A DNA stretch of 64,000 bases from Xestospongia bergquistia (Eukaryota > Porifera > Demospongiae > Haplosclerida > Petrosiidae): contig OZ014423.1 in the NCBI GenBank assembly GCA_963965975.1, positions 1,860,001 through 1,924,000 of the forward strand. The letters are read 5' to 3'. Made by a program: the position numbers and the translations under genes. The notes below the pieces were generated by a model. It was not told the DNA's origin, searched no databases, and worked only from the letters and a program-made list of their open reading frames with translations. Shown one piece after another: positions 26,101 through 37,046 of this stretch (its first letter is position 1; each line of letters begins with the position of its first letter).

Positions 26101-26536
26101 GAAATAAATTTAAAAATCTTACTTCTTCAGAAATTGCATTGTAATCAAAACGAAAGTGGCAGTTTGCAATAGTAATAATACTTTTATCAGGAACTCCAGC
26201 CTTGTCACTTAATATCTCATTATTTAAATATACTTCACTGTTTGGGTGCAAGTTAGTGACAAACACCTGTTAGAAGGTAATTACTGATTTTAAAGACAAA
26301 CTTATCACTTACTTTTCCAGTCTTATTGACTTCAATTTTCAATTGCTTCTCTTCTACTGAAGGAAGTTGGATACGAAAGTCACAATCCTTGTCACTGTAA
26401 CATATGACATCATAAGAGTTAGATTTCATGCATATTAATGAACATACCTTCCTAGTATCATCTCAGTCCCTACAGATAATGGATATGAATTGCCATCCCC
26501 ACCATTCTTTTTGATGTAGATAAACTCGCAAGCCAT
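23114..26536 (-). CDS. MKI67: Ki-67/RepoMan-type chromosome-periphery protein with FHA domain
   Basis: Five exons on minus: 26448-26536, 26313-26394, 26123-26266, 25999-26031 and 23114-25897. All phases agree, giving 1043 residues. Residues 1-105 are an FHA phosphopeptide-binding domain (MACEFIYIKKNGGDGNSYPL; NLHPNSEVYLNNE). Around residues 180-210 is FNVSFGPILSPEYFDETLPA then NTPLKRG, matching the conserved PP1-docking RVxF/KiR-SLiM segment that in vertebrates is known from Ki-67 and RepoMan. Then follow about 23 repeats of 21 residues (KKSLATPLRKDIESKPTLRK type), most holding TPLR/TPxR, a CDK consensus site. The C-terminus is basic with repeated LRSQ/RLRD, resembling the Leu-Arg-rich chromatin-binding end of Ki-67. 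The domain order is that of vertebrate Ki-67, which coats mitotic chromosomes and recruits PP1. The vertebrate repeats are about 120 residues long, so the short unit here is distinctive. Confidence 0.88.
24060..25450 (-). repeat. Coding tandem repeat of the Ki-67-like gene (63-bp unit, 126-bp higher-order unit)
   Basis: The 21-codon repeats alternate between a TKKS(M/I)ATPLRKEIES type and an LKKSLATPLRKDIES type. As a result the DNA repeats best every 126 bp (for example 24355 and 24481) across about 24300-25240. Outer units are more diverged, the central ones nearly identical, which points to recent unequal exchange or conversion. The array also keeps long false open frames on the opposite strand. 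Confidence 0.9.
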
Positions 26537-26848
26537 GGTTAATGCATAAAGATATATCACTTTTCAAAGAACAAGTAGTAGGTAAAGAAAATGGTGCAGG
26601 TTTCGAGCTCGAGACAACTGGTAAACAACGAGAAAGCTTCTTTCAAAAAAAGATAAACCAAAAATAAAATGCGCGGGCAAATTTTAAACTTTAAAAGAAT
26701 GACTTTGTTCACGTGACTTCAAACTCGCGTGATTTAAGAATTAGGGGGTGGGTCCGGAGAGAAAAGTTTATGGGCGGAGCTCATTTCTTTGTGGATTGAC
26801 ACACATCCTTTCGAGGGAGAAAACTTACTCTTTATAAAGTTACCAAAG
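26537..26848. promoter_or_regulatory. Divergent promoter of Ki-67-like gene and CLINT1
   Basis: There are 312 bp between the two start codons. It contains GCGCGGGCAAA at 26671-26681 (on minus TTTGCCCGCGC, a good E2F-type site), AT-rich TTTTAAACTTTAAA just beside it (resembling a CHR element), TTCACGTGAC with a CACGTG E-box at about 26708-26717, a GGGGGTGGG block near 26745 and GGGCGG at 26772. The motif identities are known from animal promoters; their use here is inferred. Confidence 0.55.
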
Positions 26849-29837
26849 ATGCAGAAAATAATGGATAAAATGTAAGCTCATCAACTCCGTCAAATAACAA
26901 CAATACCATTAACAATATAGTGAATTATGAGTATTTGAGGTCTAATATTGTTCTGCTTAGTAACTGGCTTTTAAGCCAAATTTTGTTGTCTTAGGATTGA
27001 GATAAAGGACATAGATAACAGTTTATAATAACTAGTAATTATTGGGTCTCTCCCTTTAAGGACCAATGTGGTCATGAACTACTCTGAGGTGGAGACAAAA
27101 GTTCGCGAGGCAACTAATGATGATGCTTGGGGACCACCTGGTAGCTTAATGGGAGAAATAGCTAAGTATACATTTACGTATGAACACCACCCAGAAGTAA
27201 TGTCAATGCTTTGGAAAAGAATGTTTGAGTCAAAGAAAAATTGGAGAAGAACATATAAAGTATGAATAATAATTGATATGTCTCTTGAAAGAATAACATT
27301 GATGAAGTTGTATCATAACTCCCATTGATAATAGGTAATAATACTTTTCTTCTATTTCAATGTAGTCTCTGCTCTTACTTAATTACCTCATTCACAATGG
27401 ATCTGAAAGAGTCGTTACAAATGCTCGAGAACATATTTATGATATGAAACCACTTGAAGACTATAGTTTTCGTGATGACCAAGGCAAAGATCAAGGCCTC
27501 AATGGTAAAGAAAATGAACGCAACAGTGTACTAATGTATTAACACAATGTATTAATGTAATTGTCTGTATTATTTCTATGTTTGTTTAATTTGTGCTCTT
27601 ACTTTTGTTATTTTTCAGTTCGACAGAAATCTAAAGATATCATTGCTTTCTTACAAGACGACGAAAGATTAAGAGAAGCAAGAAAAAATGCTCGTAAAAC
27701 ACGTGACAAATTTGTCGGTATCTCTTCCAGTGATATTCAAAACCAATATAGTAAGAGAGCTATTGGTCACACATAAAGATGCGAGCATTAATAATAGAGT
27801 CATTTGACCTTTGTACTCTAAGTCATTTAAGGGTTAAAGTTTATTTAGTAACAATATAATCAGAAAGGATCATGTTAAGTATCACTATTTTTACGTAATG
27901 TAGGTGACCGTTATGATCCTGAACCACGCACTCGATCGAATTTTCATGATCCAGCAGGAATATCGTCAAAAAAATATACAGATGATGACGATGAAGAGGA
28001 GAGTGTTGCCACTAAACCATATCGAGACTCTTCTCCGTAAGTTCAACAATAGCCCATACTAGTGTGATGTGATTAATACCACTAACTCCTTCAAGTGTTA
28101 ATGTATATTGCAAAGCAGTTAGCATGCTGTTATGTGGTATAATATAAAAGACATTAGGCAGCTTATTATTGAATTATTATTTTATAACTAATTCACTGTA
28201 AATATATTATTGTAAAGTGATGAGATTAATAGACTTCATTTGTAATTTTCTCAATGTTTAGTTCTGACGACAAGGAGGAGGTTGAAGAGGAGACAAAGAA
28301 AGAGAAGACTTCAGTTAGTACAAAAACTGACCCAGTTCGTAAAACTCAGCCTACTAAACTGGTTGATCTGGGGGCTGCAGCTAATTTAGGATCACAATCT
28401 GTTCCATCACAGCAGACAAATGATACCAGTCTTGAGGAAATTTTTGGAAATTTTCCCTCATCTAGTGAACAACAACATCAACCACAACAACCAAAACAAG
28501 ATATTCTCTCTGGTAAGTTGAGAAATACAAATGGCCTTTAGAGACACCATAATATGTACACAAGAAGCATGCAGATCACATACTTTTTACATGTTACTAC
28601 TTATGAACTTGACAGTGCTCTCAACATTACAAATACAGTTGAATCTATTGTTTTTCAGGTGACTCAGTTCTTGAGGACTTTGGTGATTTTACTGGACTCT
28701 CCTCAACCAATACAGGAGGTTCCTCTGGACAGTTTGCTGATTTTGGTGCCTTTGGACAACCACAGACTCAGCCTCAAGGACAGTTTGGTGATTTCAGTGC
28801 ATTTTCTCAACCTCCAAAATCACAGACAGAGTCCTTAGGACAATTTGGGGACTTTGGTTCTTTCTCTCAACAACCACAATCTCAGTCTCCGGGAATTTTT
28901 GGTGACTTTAGCTCCATCTCACAACCATTACAACCAACCAATAAGGTTAGTCATTAAGTTCATTTAATGTATACATGTTCTATTAATAAAGTTATAACAC
29001 TCCTAATCATTAGACTAGTAGTTATATCATTTTAAAAGTATGTTAGGACACTCATTTGTAGAAGTTCTAACAACCAACTTACAACCTCCCTAATTATTAC
29101 ATTAATAGTATGTCATTTTATGGTATATTAGGACATTGTCATTTGTATTACTTCCACCCATTATGACAAACCCACAATTTAAAATTTATGTATTCCTTAA
29201 TAGCCCCTCCTTCCAACTGCAACAGTGTCTCAACCAACACAACCTCCACCACCTGCTACAAGTCAAGTTAGTATATTTGTTTATCATTAATATCACAATA
29301 ATATGATATGATATAATATAGTATGATAATCCTATTATTCCTTGTTAACAGGCCTCATCAAAATCAACATTATGGACATCACCTGGTGTTAATATTGATC
29401 TCGATAACCTGACAGGATTTAAACCAAAGACTTCCACAGCTGCTCCTAGCATGAACCAAATGTCCTCGTCGACAGCAACAGGAGGTCTCTTGTCTGGTCA
29501 AACTGGTCCTAACTATAACATTGATCTCATTGGTATGAGCTCTGGTGCACGGCCCACTGGGGGTCCTATGATGCCTGGCTATAGAGCTATGAACCCTGGT
29601 ATGAATCCTAGTATGAATACTGGAATGAGTCCTGGTATGATAAACATGGGAATGAGTCCTGGTATGAACCCAGGAATGATGAACTCTAGTATGAATCCCA
29701 GTATGAACATGAGGATGAACCCTGGTATGGGAATGATGAACCCTGGTATGATGGGTTCTTCGTATGGGATGGGCGGCTATGGTGGCTATTCTATGAACCC
29801 CCAATATATGAGTGGAGGTACTTATCTTCAGAAATAA
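26849..29837 (+). CDS. CLINT1: EpsinR / clathrin interactor 1 (ENTH domain adaptor)
   Basis: Nine exons join in phase to 570 residues: 26849-26871, 27061-27259, 27366-27504, 27619-27750, 27904-28036, 28262-28512, 28659-28945, 29204-29266, 29352-29837. Residues 1-150 are an ENTH domain (TNVVMNYSEVETKVREATND; GSLMGEIAKYTF; NGSERVVTNAREHIYDMKP; GKDQGLNVRQKSKDI), closer to CLINT1/epsin-4 than to endocytic epsins because it has TNVVMNYSE and AREHIYD. EpsinR binds phosphoinositides, AP-1 and clathrin in TGN-endosome traffic. The middle carries four or five FxDF repeats (GQFADFGAF, GQFGDFSAF, GQFGDFGSF, GIFGDFSSI), matching known gamma-ear ligands. NIDLDNLTG near the last exon resembles a clathrin box. 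The tail is Met/Gly/Asn-rich (PGMNPGMMNSSMNPSMN), as in vertebrate CLINT1. Confidence 0.93.
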
Positions 29838-30213
29838 TAGAAGACATTCTAATATTTTAAATGCTCTTTAGTTAATTAAACACAGCTAATGTTATTGTGC
29901 CATGTACTTGTGTCCATGGCAATACTAGTGTTGCTAACAGTTTATGCTTTTGTAATTTTAATGTGATCTTTTTCTTGATATTATGTAATGTTAACTGTTC
30001 ACTTCTATTATGAGAAAATGTATTATACACTAAAATTGAATTATTATACGTCAAGTACACACCCACTAATTAAAATCATGAAGGGTGTGTTCGTATAAAG
30101 TTACATGTGTGCTGCTGACCTTGAGCTCATATGTAAACATCTCTCTCTCTCTCTTTTTCGTGTGCTTGTTACTTGAGGCACAGATAGTAGAGTATTAATG
30201 TTGGAGGCGTTGT
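29838..30213. other. CLINT1 3' flank and upstream region of the ankyrin-ROC gene
   Basis: No coding region seen. It contains a short (TC)n tract near 30138-30156 and probably the CLINT1 3' UTR plus the promoter of the next gene. Confidence 0.45.
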
Positions 30214-33200
30214 ATGCTGAATATGTCTAAAAAAACAAGGAGTTATGAACAAGACAGCACAGTGAGTTTGCAGATTAATGGACTGTTTGTTAATTGGAGG
30301 GTAGACGATCATGAGTGAGGCGGTGGTATAGATGAGTAGGTTTTCATAGAATTCAATTGTGTAGATTCACTGCATTGTGAGAACATCAAGTACATATGTG
30401 TAGTAAAGACATGCTATGTGCTATATTACCTGCTTTGAGTGTATATCACAATATATGATATTGAAGACTATTATTTTTATCTGTTCTATATTTTCAGATG
30501 CAAATTGCAACTATGACACGCAATTGGGAGATGTGTAACAGATCATAAGAGCATTGCATTGAAATCATTTGTTATAGTTGTTTTGATACCTGTAATAATA
30601 CTTAGCAAACTCCTTCATTAGGAAATGATACCCTATAAATAATAGAGTAAATCTAAGATATAACAATAGATAATAACTTTAGTACAACTACTAGTACTTT
30701 TAGTTCAAGTACTATAGACTATTAGACTACTTTCAATATAAACATGTTATAAATTCCTCCCACTCATAATTATTAATACTAAATTATCATATCAAAGAGA
30801 ATGTCATAAAGCAGTCCTAATATATGCATGCCATGAAGTTAGTTCCTCTAAACTCAGCTGTTAATAAGTTTGTCTATTTTATATAAATTCACTCAACCTT
30901 TGTCTCAAGATGTTTCTAATACCTGTTTTTCTCACTATTATATATGTAGTATGAAGCATTCCTATTAAAGACATGACTTAATTAATTAACATACCAAAGG
31001 AAACATCATAGAGCACCCAGTCTGTTATTTAATTCTATATTTATAGTAGATATACAATGTTTAGAAAATGTTTAGAGTAAAGTTATCATTGTTACTTTAA
31101 GATAATTGTCACATAAATATATATATTAAGTGACCATTATCTGAACCTATTGGTTACTTGAGTACACATACCACATTACATATAACTCCCTTGGTTTTAG
31201 TCACAGTATCAACAGCTCCATGATGCATGTGAAAAAGGAGATGCAATAACCGTGAAGTCAATTCTAAAGCAACCCATTACTTGGAAGAGTTATTATCAAC
31301 GGAGACCTTCGTATCGTGTAAGTAAAATACAAAGTTCCTCTTAACAAAATTCATGCCAGGCTATTACCATGATGCAATGCAGCTTTAATTCATATGTACA
31401 TGTCAAGCCTCACATGTATACCTCATGCCTCATAGCACTATATCATAATGTAGTAAGCCAAACAACTCACTGCTGTAATAATAACTCATTAAGTTCATTG
31501 TTACCTCAATGTACACTCTGTGTTGACGTATGGCTTCTAGAATTATATTAAAGTGTTTCTAGCCTAAGATATAATATTGAGATAGTAATTTAAACTTAGC
31601 TTGAATAGAATGTAAATTGTAATTATTAATCTGTTTTCATATAGCGTGGAATGTCAGCTCTTCATATCAGTGCTGATAAAGGACATGATCATATTGTTAA
31701 CTTACTACTACAATATGACTTTGATGCTCATGTTAGAGATAAAGTGAGACATTTTAGCTAATTATTTACTAATTAATTACTTATCCTCTTTTACAGCTCA
31801 ATTTTACAGCTGTAGAGTATGCAAAGAATATCTCTACAAGAAAAGTGTTTAAACAACATGGAGTAGACATTGACAAAGTGGAGAAAGTAAGATAACATTG
31901 AAATAGCCTGTTGATTTTTAACAACATAGATCACTACTATACACATAATGATTTCTATTATTTTACTATTATTTTCATTACTAAACTAGAATGTGGAGTT
32001 ATGGGATGCAGTTAACAATGAAAGAATGGAAGATGTACAGTTTCTTCTTACTCAAGGTGCCCGGGGTGATTGGAATAATCCTAGAGCAATAGTGAGTATT
32101 ATGTGTATAAATACATATAAATACATGATATACATGTATTGTGTGTATAGTGGGTACATTATAAATTCCTATATAAAGTAAAAAGTTGTTGATAGTAAAA
32201 TTGGAATGGAAGTTTGTGTTTGTTACTTATTTTATTGTTGGACTCTTTTCATTACAGAAATGTCGTAGTGCTCTACACATTGTTGTTTATCACTATGACA
32301 TGTGTAAGGAATTACTAAAATGTCCAACTGACATTGACGTTAGAGATGAGGTAACCCTATAATCTGTAATCAAATGTGATAATAATGTACCTAGGACAAC
32401 CAGACGCCCCTTCATCATGCAGCATTCAATGGAAGACTTGACATTGTTGATTTGTTTGTAGCACACAAAGCAAATATTCACAGTAAAGACTGGGTATGTG
32501 TATATGTATTACTAATACAAATGATGATATTAATTTATGTCTTTATAGAATGATTGGACACCTATTTTTTGTGCTGTATTTTCTGGTGTTAAAGAGGTTG
32601 TAGAATATTTTATAAACAAAAATGTTGATGTTTTCATAAAAGACAAGGTTGGTATGTCATTACTACTTTGATGGTACCGTATAGCGGGTATTATTGGCGG
32701 CGAATTTAATTTGGCGTATTGACAGTCTGCAACAAAATTGTCAAATCAAAAACTGTTAATAACTTTTCACGCCTTCCTGCACGTGATCCCCATCTGCTAC
32801 CCTTCTGCGTAAATGGCGTTACTTAGGTATTTCACGAAGAGAACTGTCCCGCCTAATGAAGAACAGTGCGCATCCTTACCTGGAAAAGAACTAAAAGAAA
32901 CTAACGAGCTTTCACGAGAGTTCACTTGGCGCTATATAGTACCAGTAGTACCACCCACCGTTAATTAATACAACCCACATTTAATTATAACAACTATTTT
33001 TAACAAATCGCCAAATTTAAATTTCGTCAAATTTTAATTTTGCTTATTTTGACAGCAGACCGTCAAATATTTCGACCGCCAATAATACCCACTATACGGT
33101 ATTTGTAGTGATTGATAATGTTACTGTATTCAGAACATAATGTTTTGTTTATTTTATACTATAGTGTGGTAAGACTCCTTTAGACAGAGCTGAAGAAGAG

Positions 33201-36200
33201 GGACATGCTGACATTGTGGAGCTATTGAAAGCTGAAGTAAGTAAGACAAAACTAAAACCATGTAGTTAAAGAGTCCCATCACTACAAATTTGACTTACCT
33301 TGTTTGCTATTACATTGAGTGTCTTTCAAAATCCTTAACATTTACTATATTATCCTTGAACTGATTCTCTCTTTTATTATAGTTGTCTCCTTCTTTGAGA
33401 TCTTTATTTTCTAATTTATGCATTGGTCCCTCAAAGTCATCACCTTCAACAATATCATTGTCATCATCTCCATCACAAGCTCATAGCACATCCTCTCCAC
33501 CACTGCAAGTAACACCTCAGGACTATAATATGTCATCCCCTCCACTTCAGACCAGAACAACTCCTGTAGTGTCCCCTTCTCTTTCAGCAACAGAATCACC
33601 TTCATTTCAGGCATCTCCGTTAGTGTTCCATTCATCACAGGAATCTTCTTTAGACTCTCTATCACTGCATATGTCTCCTGTAATGTCTCCTCCACTACAG
33701 ACCACAACAACTCCTACAGTGTCCCCTCCACTGCATACTGCAACATCTGCCCATTCAGCACAGACATCTCCAATACAAAATCACAGTACAATATCTCCCT
33801 CAATACAATCTCACTATCCCAAAATACCTCCTTCTTTGCAGACATCTTCTATGCTAGACTATGGCCATGATAAAGATTCCCTTCCATTTCAGCATCATCA
33901 CACTCCTGCTAAAGTATTTCCTCCATTACAGACATCTCCTATACAAAATCATAGCCATGCTAAAATATCACCTCCAAGATCATCAAAATATTGTCATGAT
34001 ATTACCAGTTCACCTCTAGACTATGAGACAGAAATTTATCTGCAAAAAGATGAAAGTAAGCTATTCTCTTTTATAATGCTGTTTAAATATAACAATAATA
34101 ACTTACTATATAGGCTATCGTGATATGTTTGATAGAGCCATGGATGAGGGCTATATTATTACAAAGTGGTCCAAACTCTTTCTCTCTGGAGCACCAGGAA
34201 CAGGCAAGACATCACTATTGAAACTGTTATTAGGTGAAGCTGCTCCAGACTGTCATCATAGTACTCCCTTCACCACAGAGCCTGAAATCCGTCGAGTCCA
34301 GACCAACCTCATTGCTAGCAACAATCACCTTCAGCAGTCGTTGTTCCCAACTCATTCTGCTTGTCAATGGGGCCAAGTGTCCTTGGAGGACTTTCAAGAA
34401 CTTTTAGCTCAAGCACTCAAAAATAGCATTCGTCTGCCTTGTTTTGACAGAGGTATCAGTGAAGATAATGATGTTGACACCCTACCACAAAGTTTAAATT
34501 GTCCAGTAAGTCCTCCTATGTCTCCCAAAGTCCAGGAAGAGCTTGTCAGATTAATACCTGAAGTCAAAGAAGATGATTACCTCTATCAAGCTCATTGGAT
34601 TCATGTAATTGATTCTGGTGGTCAGTCAGCATTTTTGGATGTAGCTCCTGCATTACTACGTTACTACTCTGCCAGTATAGTTACATTAAGGCTAACAGAT
34701 AAGCTTTCAGATCCTGCTCAGTTTTATTACAGTTTTGATGGAACTGTTATAGGCAGGAATTCAAATCGTCAGCTTTCTAATCTTGAAGTTATTGAGTCAT
34801 CATTTCGATCACTTGCATCCGTTTGTCAACCAAGCCTTCACAATGTTCATATCAAATGCTCTCACATTCTACCATACTCTTTTATTGTTGGCACTTTTTA
34901 TGACCAATATAATGACTCCATTGGTGAATCTCTCTTTGAGAAAAATTTTCACCTTCTAGAAAAGTTAAAACATTACAATAATACCAGAATTGATTACAAT
35001 GAACCTAATGGAGAAATTATTATCCCAGTCAATGCTGTAGGTAGAAGTGATCATGAGCAGTTTGTTGCCTCACTGCTTCGTAACAGAGTGTGTGAGTCAT
35101 ACATTGAGGCTGAAATTCCTATTCGTTGGTTTGTATTTCAATTGGAAATTTTTAAGAAATTGCGTGGAACGAAAAAAGAAATCATCACTTTTCAAGAGTG
35201 TCGTAAAGTCGGGAAAGAGTTGCATATGAAGAAAAAGGACGTGGAAGCTGCTCTACTTTATTATCATGACTTAACGGTATTCTTATACTTTCCCACTGTT
35301 TTGCCTGACATTGTTTTTACTCATCCTCAGCCACTATACGACAAGCTCTCTGAATTAATATGTTTTTCCTTTTCAGACTTGTCTGGCTCTCTCCCATTCT
35401 TTTCATTAGGCTTGCCTCCTGGTGCTCATTCCAATCTTAAGAACAAGGGTATCTTTACAAAGGAGCTGTTACGCTATGTTTCAAGTGAATTCACTGAAAC
35501 ATTCACAGCTGAAGACTTCCTTAAAATAATGGAACATCTCCTTATTATTGCTAAGCTTCCAAATAAGAAAGGAATACCCGATGATCACTACTTCATTCCT
35601 TGTGTTTTACCATCAGTTACTTTCAATAGATTAGGCAAACCACTGTTTCTTGAGTCTGTTGATCCACTCATCCTCACATGGGACTTTAAACCCATCCCAC
35701 AAGGACTTTTCACTGCCTTGACTGTCCAACTTTTAAATCGTCAAATTTCTCCAATGTTTAAATTAGACACATCTGGAGATGCCTCCCTGCAGTATCGCAA
35801 CATCATTCAGCTTAATTGTCATGATATTGGAGGGGCAGTATTACTAGTTGATGCTACCTATTATTTGGAGGTTTATTACTCAGGTCAACCAACAAAATGT
35901 TGTGCTATTCGAAATGCCATTCGTGAAGGTGTTACTGCAGTTGTTACTAAGTTTCAGTACATCCAAAAGTTAGCCGAACCTGATGATGCATTCTTCTGCT
36001 CTGGATGTGGTAATAATGCAACACCTCATCTCTGCTTACCCAATAAAGATCGAGAAGTTGTGACTTGTGCTGAGAATAAAATCTCTGTTCGATTAATCAA
36101 TAAAACTCGTCAACTTCCTTGGTTCTCGTGTGTTAGTCAAGATGTACAAGGTATTTAGATATAATGTGCAATGGAGCTATAATTTTGACTTAATGCATAT

Positions 36201-36751
36201 GCACAAGCATGTATACTAACCACAATTCTATATAAACCCAGAATGTATGACCTTAAGCTTTGTATGTGATATCCAGTAGCATTTGCTGCTAATTAAAGTT
36301 GCATAGTCGTTTGAAGCAAAATTATTATGACAATTAGTTTTGTATTTTTGGCTTCACAAGACTTTCTTGACAATGTACAAGACAATTTAAGGAATAAAAT
36401 TTCAAGATTTTTTTTAATGTTATATGTAATTTTCATTGTTTAGTTGAACAGATTGATATCCTGAACAGACGTCCAGTGAAATATGATCTGCTATCAAAAT
36501 TGTCTAAAATTGCCTATGACTGGTTAATTATTGGTGAGTCATTAAAAGTCCCATTTCAACATCTCCAAGAGATAGATCGTCTTAATTGTTCCAATGTGGA
36601 GAAACTCTCTAAAGTTCTCCAGAAGTGGTTGGATGGCATGTATACTGCTGTCACATGGGCCACCATTATAGATGCTATAGCTGGTGAGATTGTCCAGAAG
36701 CCAGCTGTTGCTATGGAGATTCGCGAACACTTAAAATTAGTTCATGTTTAA
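30214..36751 (+). CDS. Ankyrin-ROC GTPase-COR-like-Death domain protein
   Basis: Twelve exons, all with GT-AG ends: 30214/30223-30261, 31201-31317, 31645-31743, 31797-31886, 31990-32091, 32258-32350, 32395-32493, 32549-32647, 33165-33236, 33383-34055, 34114-36150 and 36444-36751, giving about 1275 residues. Exons 2-9 each begin and end in phase 0 and mostly encode one ankyrin repeat (for example DNQTPLHHAAFNGRLDIVDL). Exon 10 is a Pro/Ser/Gln linker with SPPLQTSP-like motifs. Exon 11 starts with a ROC-type GTPase: P-loop GAPGTGKTS, G3 DSGGQ, and a G4 position reading VGTFYDQ rather than VGTHKD. A COR-like region follows. The last exon is a Death domain (DLLSKLSKIAYDWLIIGESL). ROC-Death proteins such as DAPK1 are known signalling scaffolds, and such combinations are common in sponges and cnidarians. 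Two in-frame ATGs (30214, 30223) are possible starts. Confidence 0.87.
32675..33101. mobile_element. MITE with 25-bp terminal inverted repeats in intron 8 of the ankyrin-ROC gene
   Basis: The ends CCGTATAGCGGGTATTATTG and the reverse complement of CAATAATACCCACTATACGG match over about 25 bp with one mismatch, and each is flanked by TA, a target duplication typical of Tc1/mariner-type elements. The interior (about 375 bp) is richer in CpG than the host intron and has no long reading frame. It is therefore a non-autonomous element. Confidence 0.8.
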
Positions 36752-37046
36752 GTGGTTATCATGCAACCAAAGTGTTGTTTTTTGTTCAAATTGTGAAATA
36801 GTATTTTTTCAGTATGTCATGCATTTAAGAAAATTAGTCTAACTGCAAACAGAAGAACATTAGAAGTAGTGTGATATTACTTCAATGATTATCATGCAGC
36901 ACTGTATCAATTTAAAACTGTGCATCATTTGAGCCACTTCGTGTTTGGTCAGATATCAACAATAAAGTGGTTCAGATAAATTATATAAATACAGAAATAA
37001 ATAGTCATAACAAAAAATATTGAAAAGATGAGTTACAAGTGTCTAT

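Noticed and set aside
26042-26266. Extension of the FHA exon past EEV
   Set aside because: A GTAAGA donor follows the GAAGAA codons and the next exon joins in phase, so the extension is intronic.
29379-29804. His/Thr/Arg-rich minus-strand frame
   Set aside because: It is the complement of the Met/Gly/Asn-rich CLINT1 tail, and its composition is explained by that repeat.
33411-33710. 99-codon minus-strand frame over the Pro/Ser linker of the ankyrin-ROC gene
   Set aside because: It is a low-complexity shadow, and the plus-strand exon has matching splice phases on both sides.
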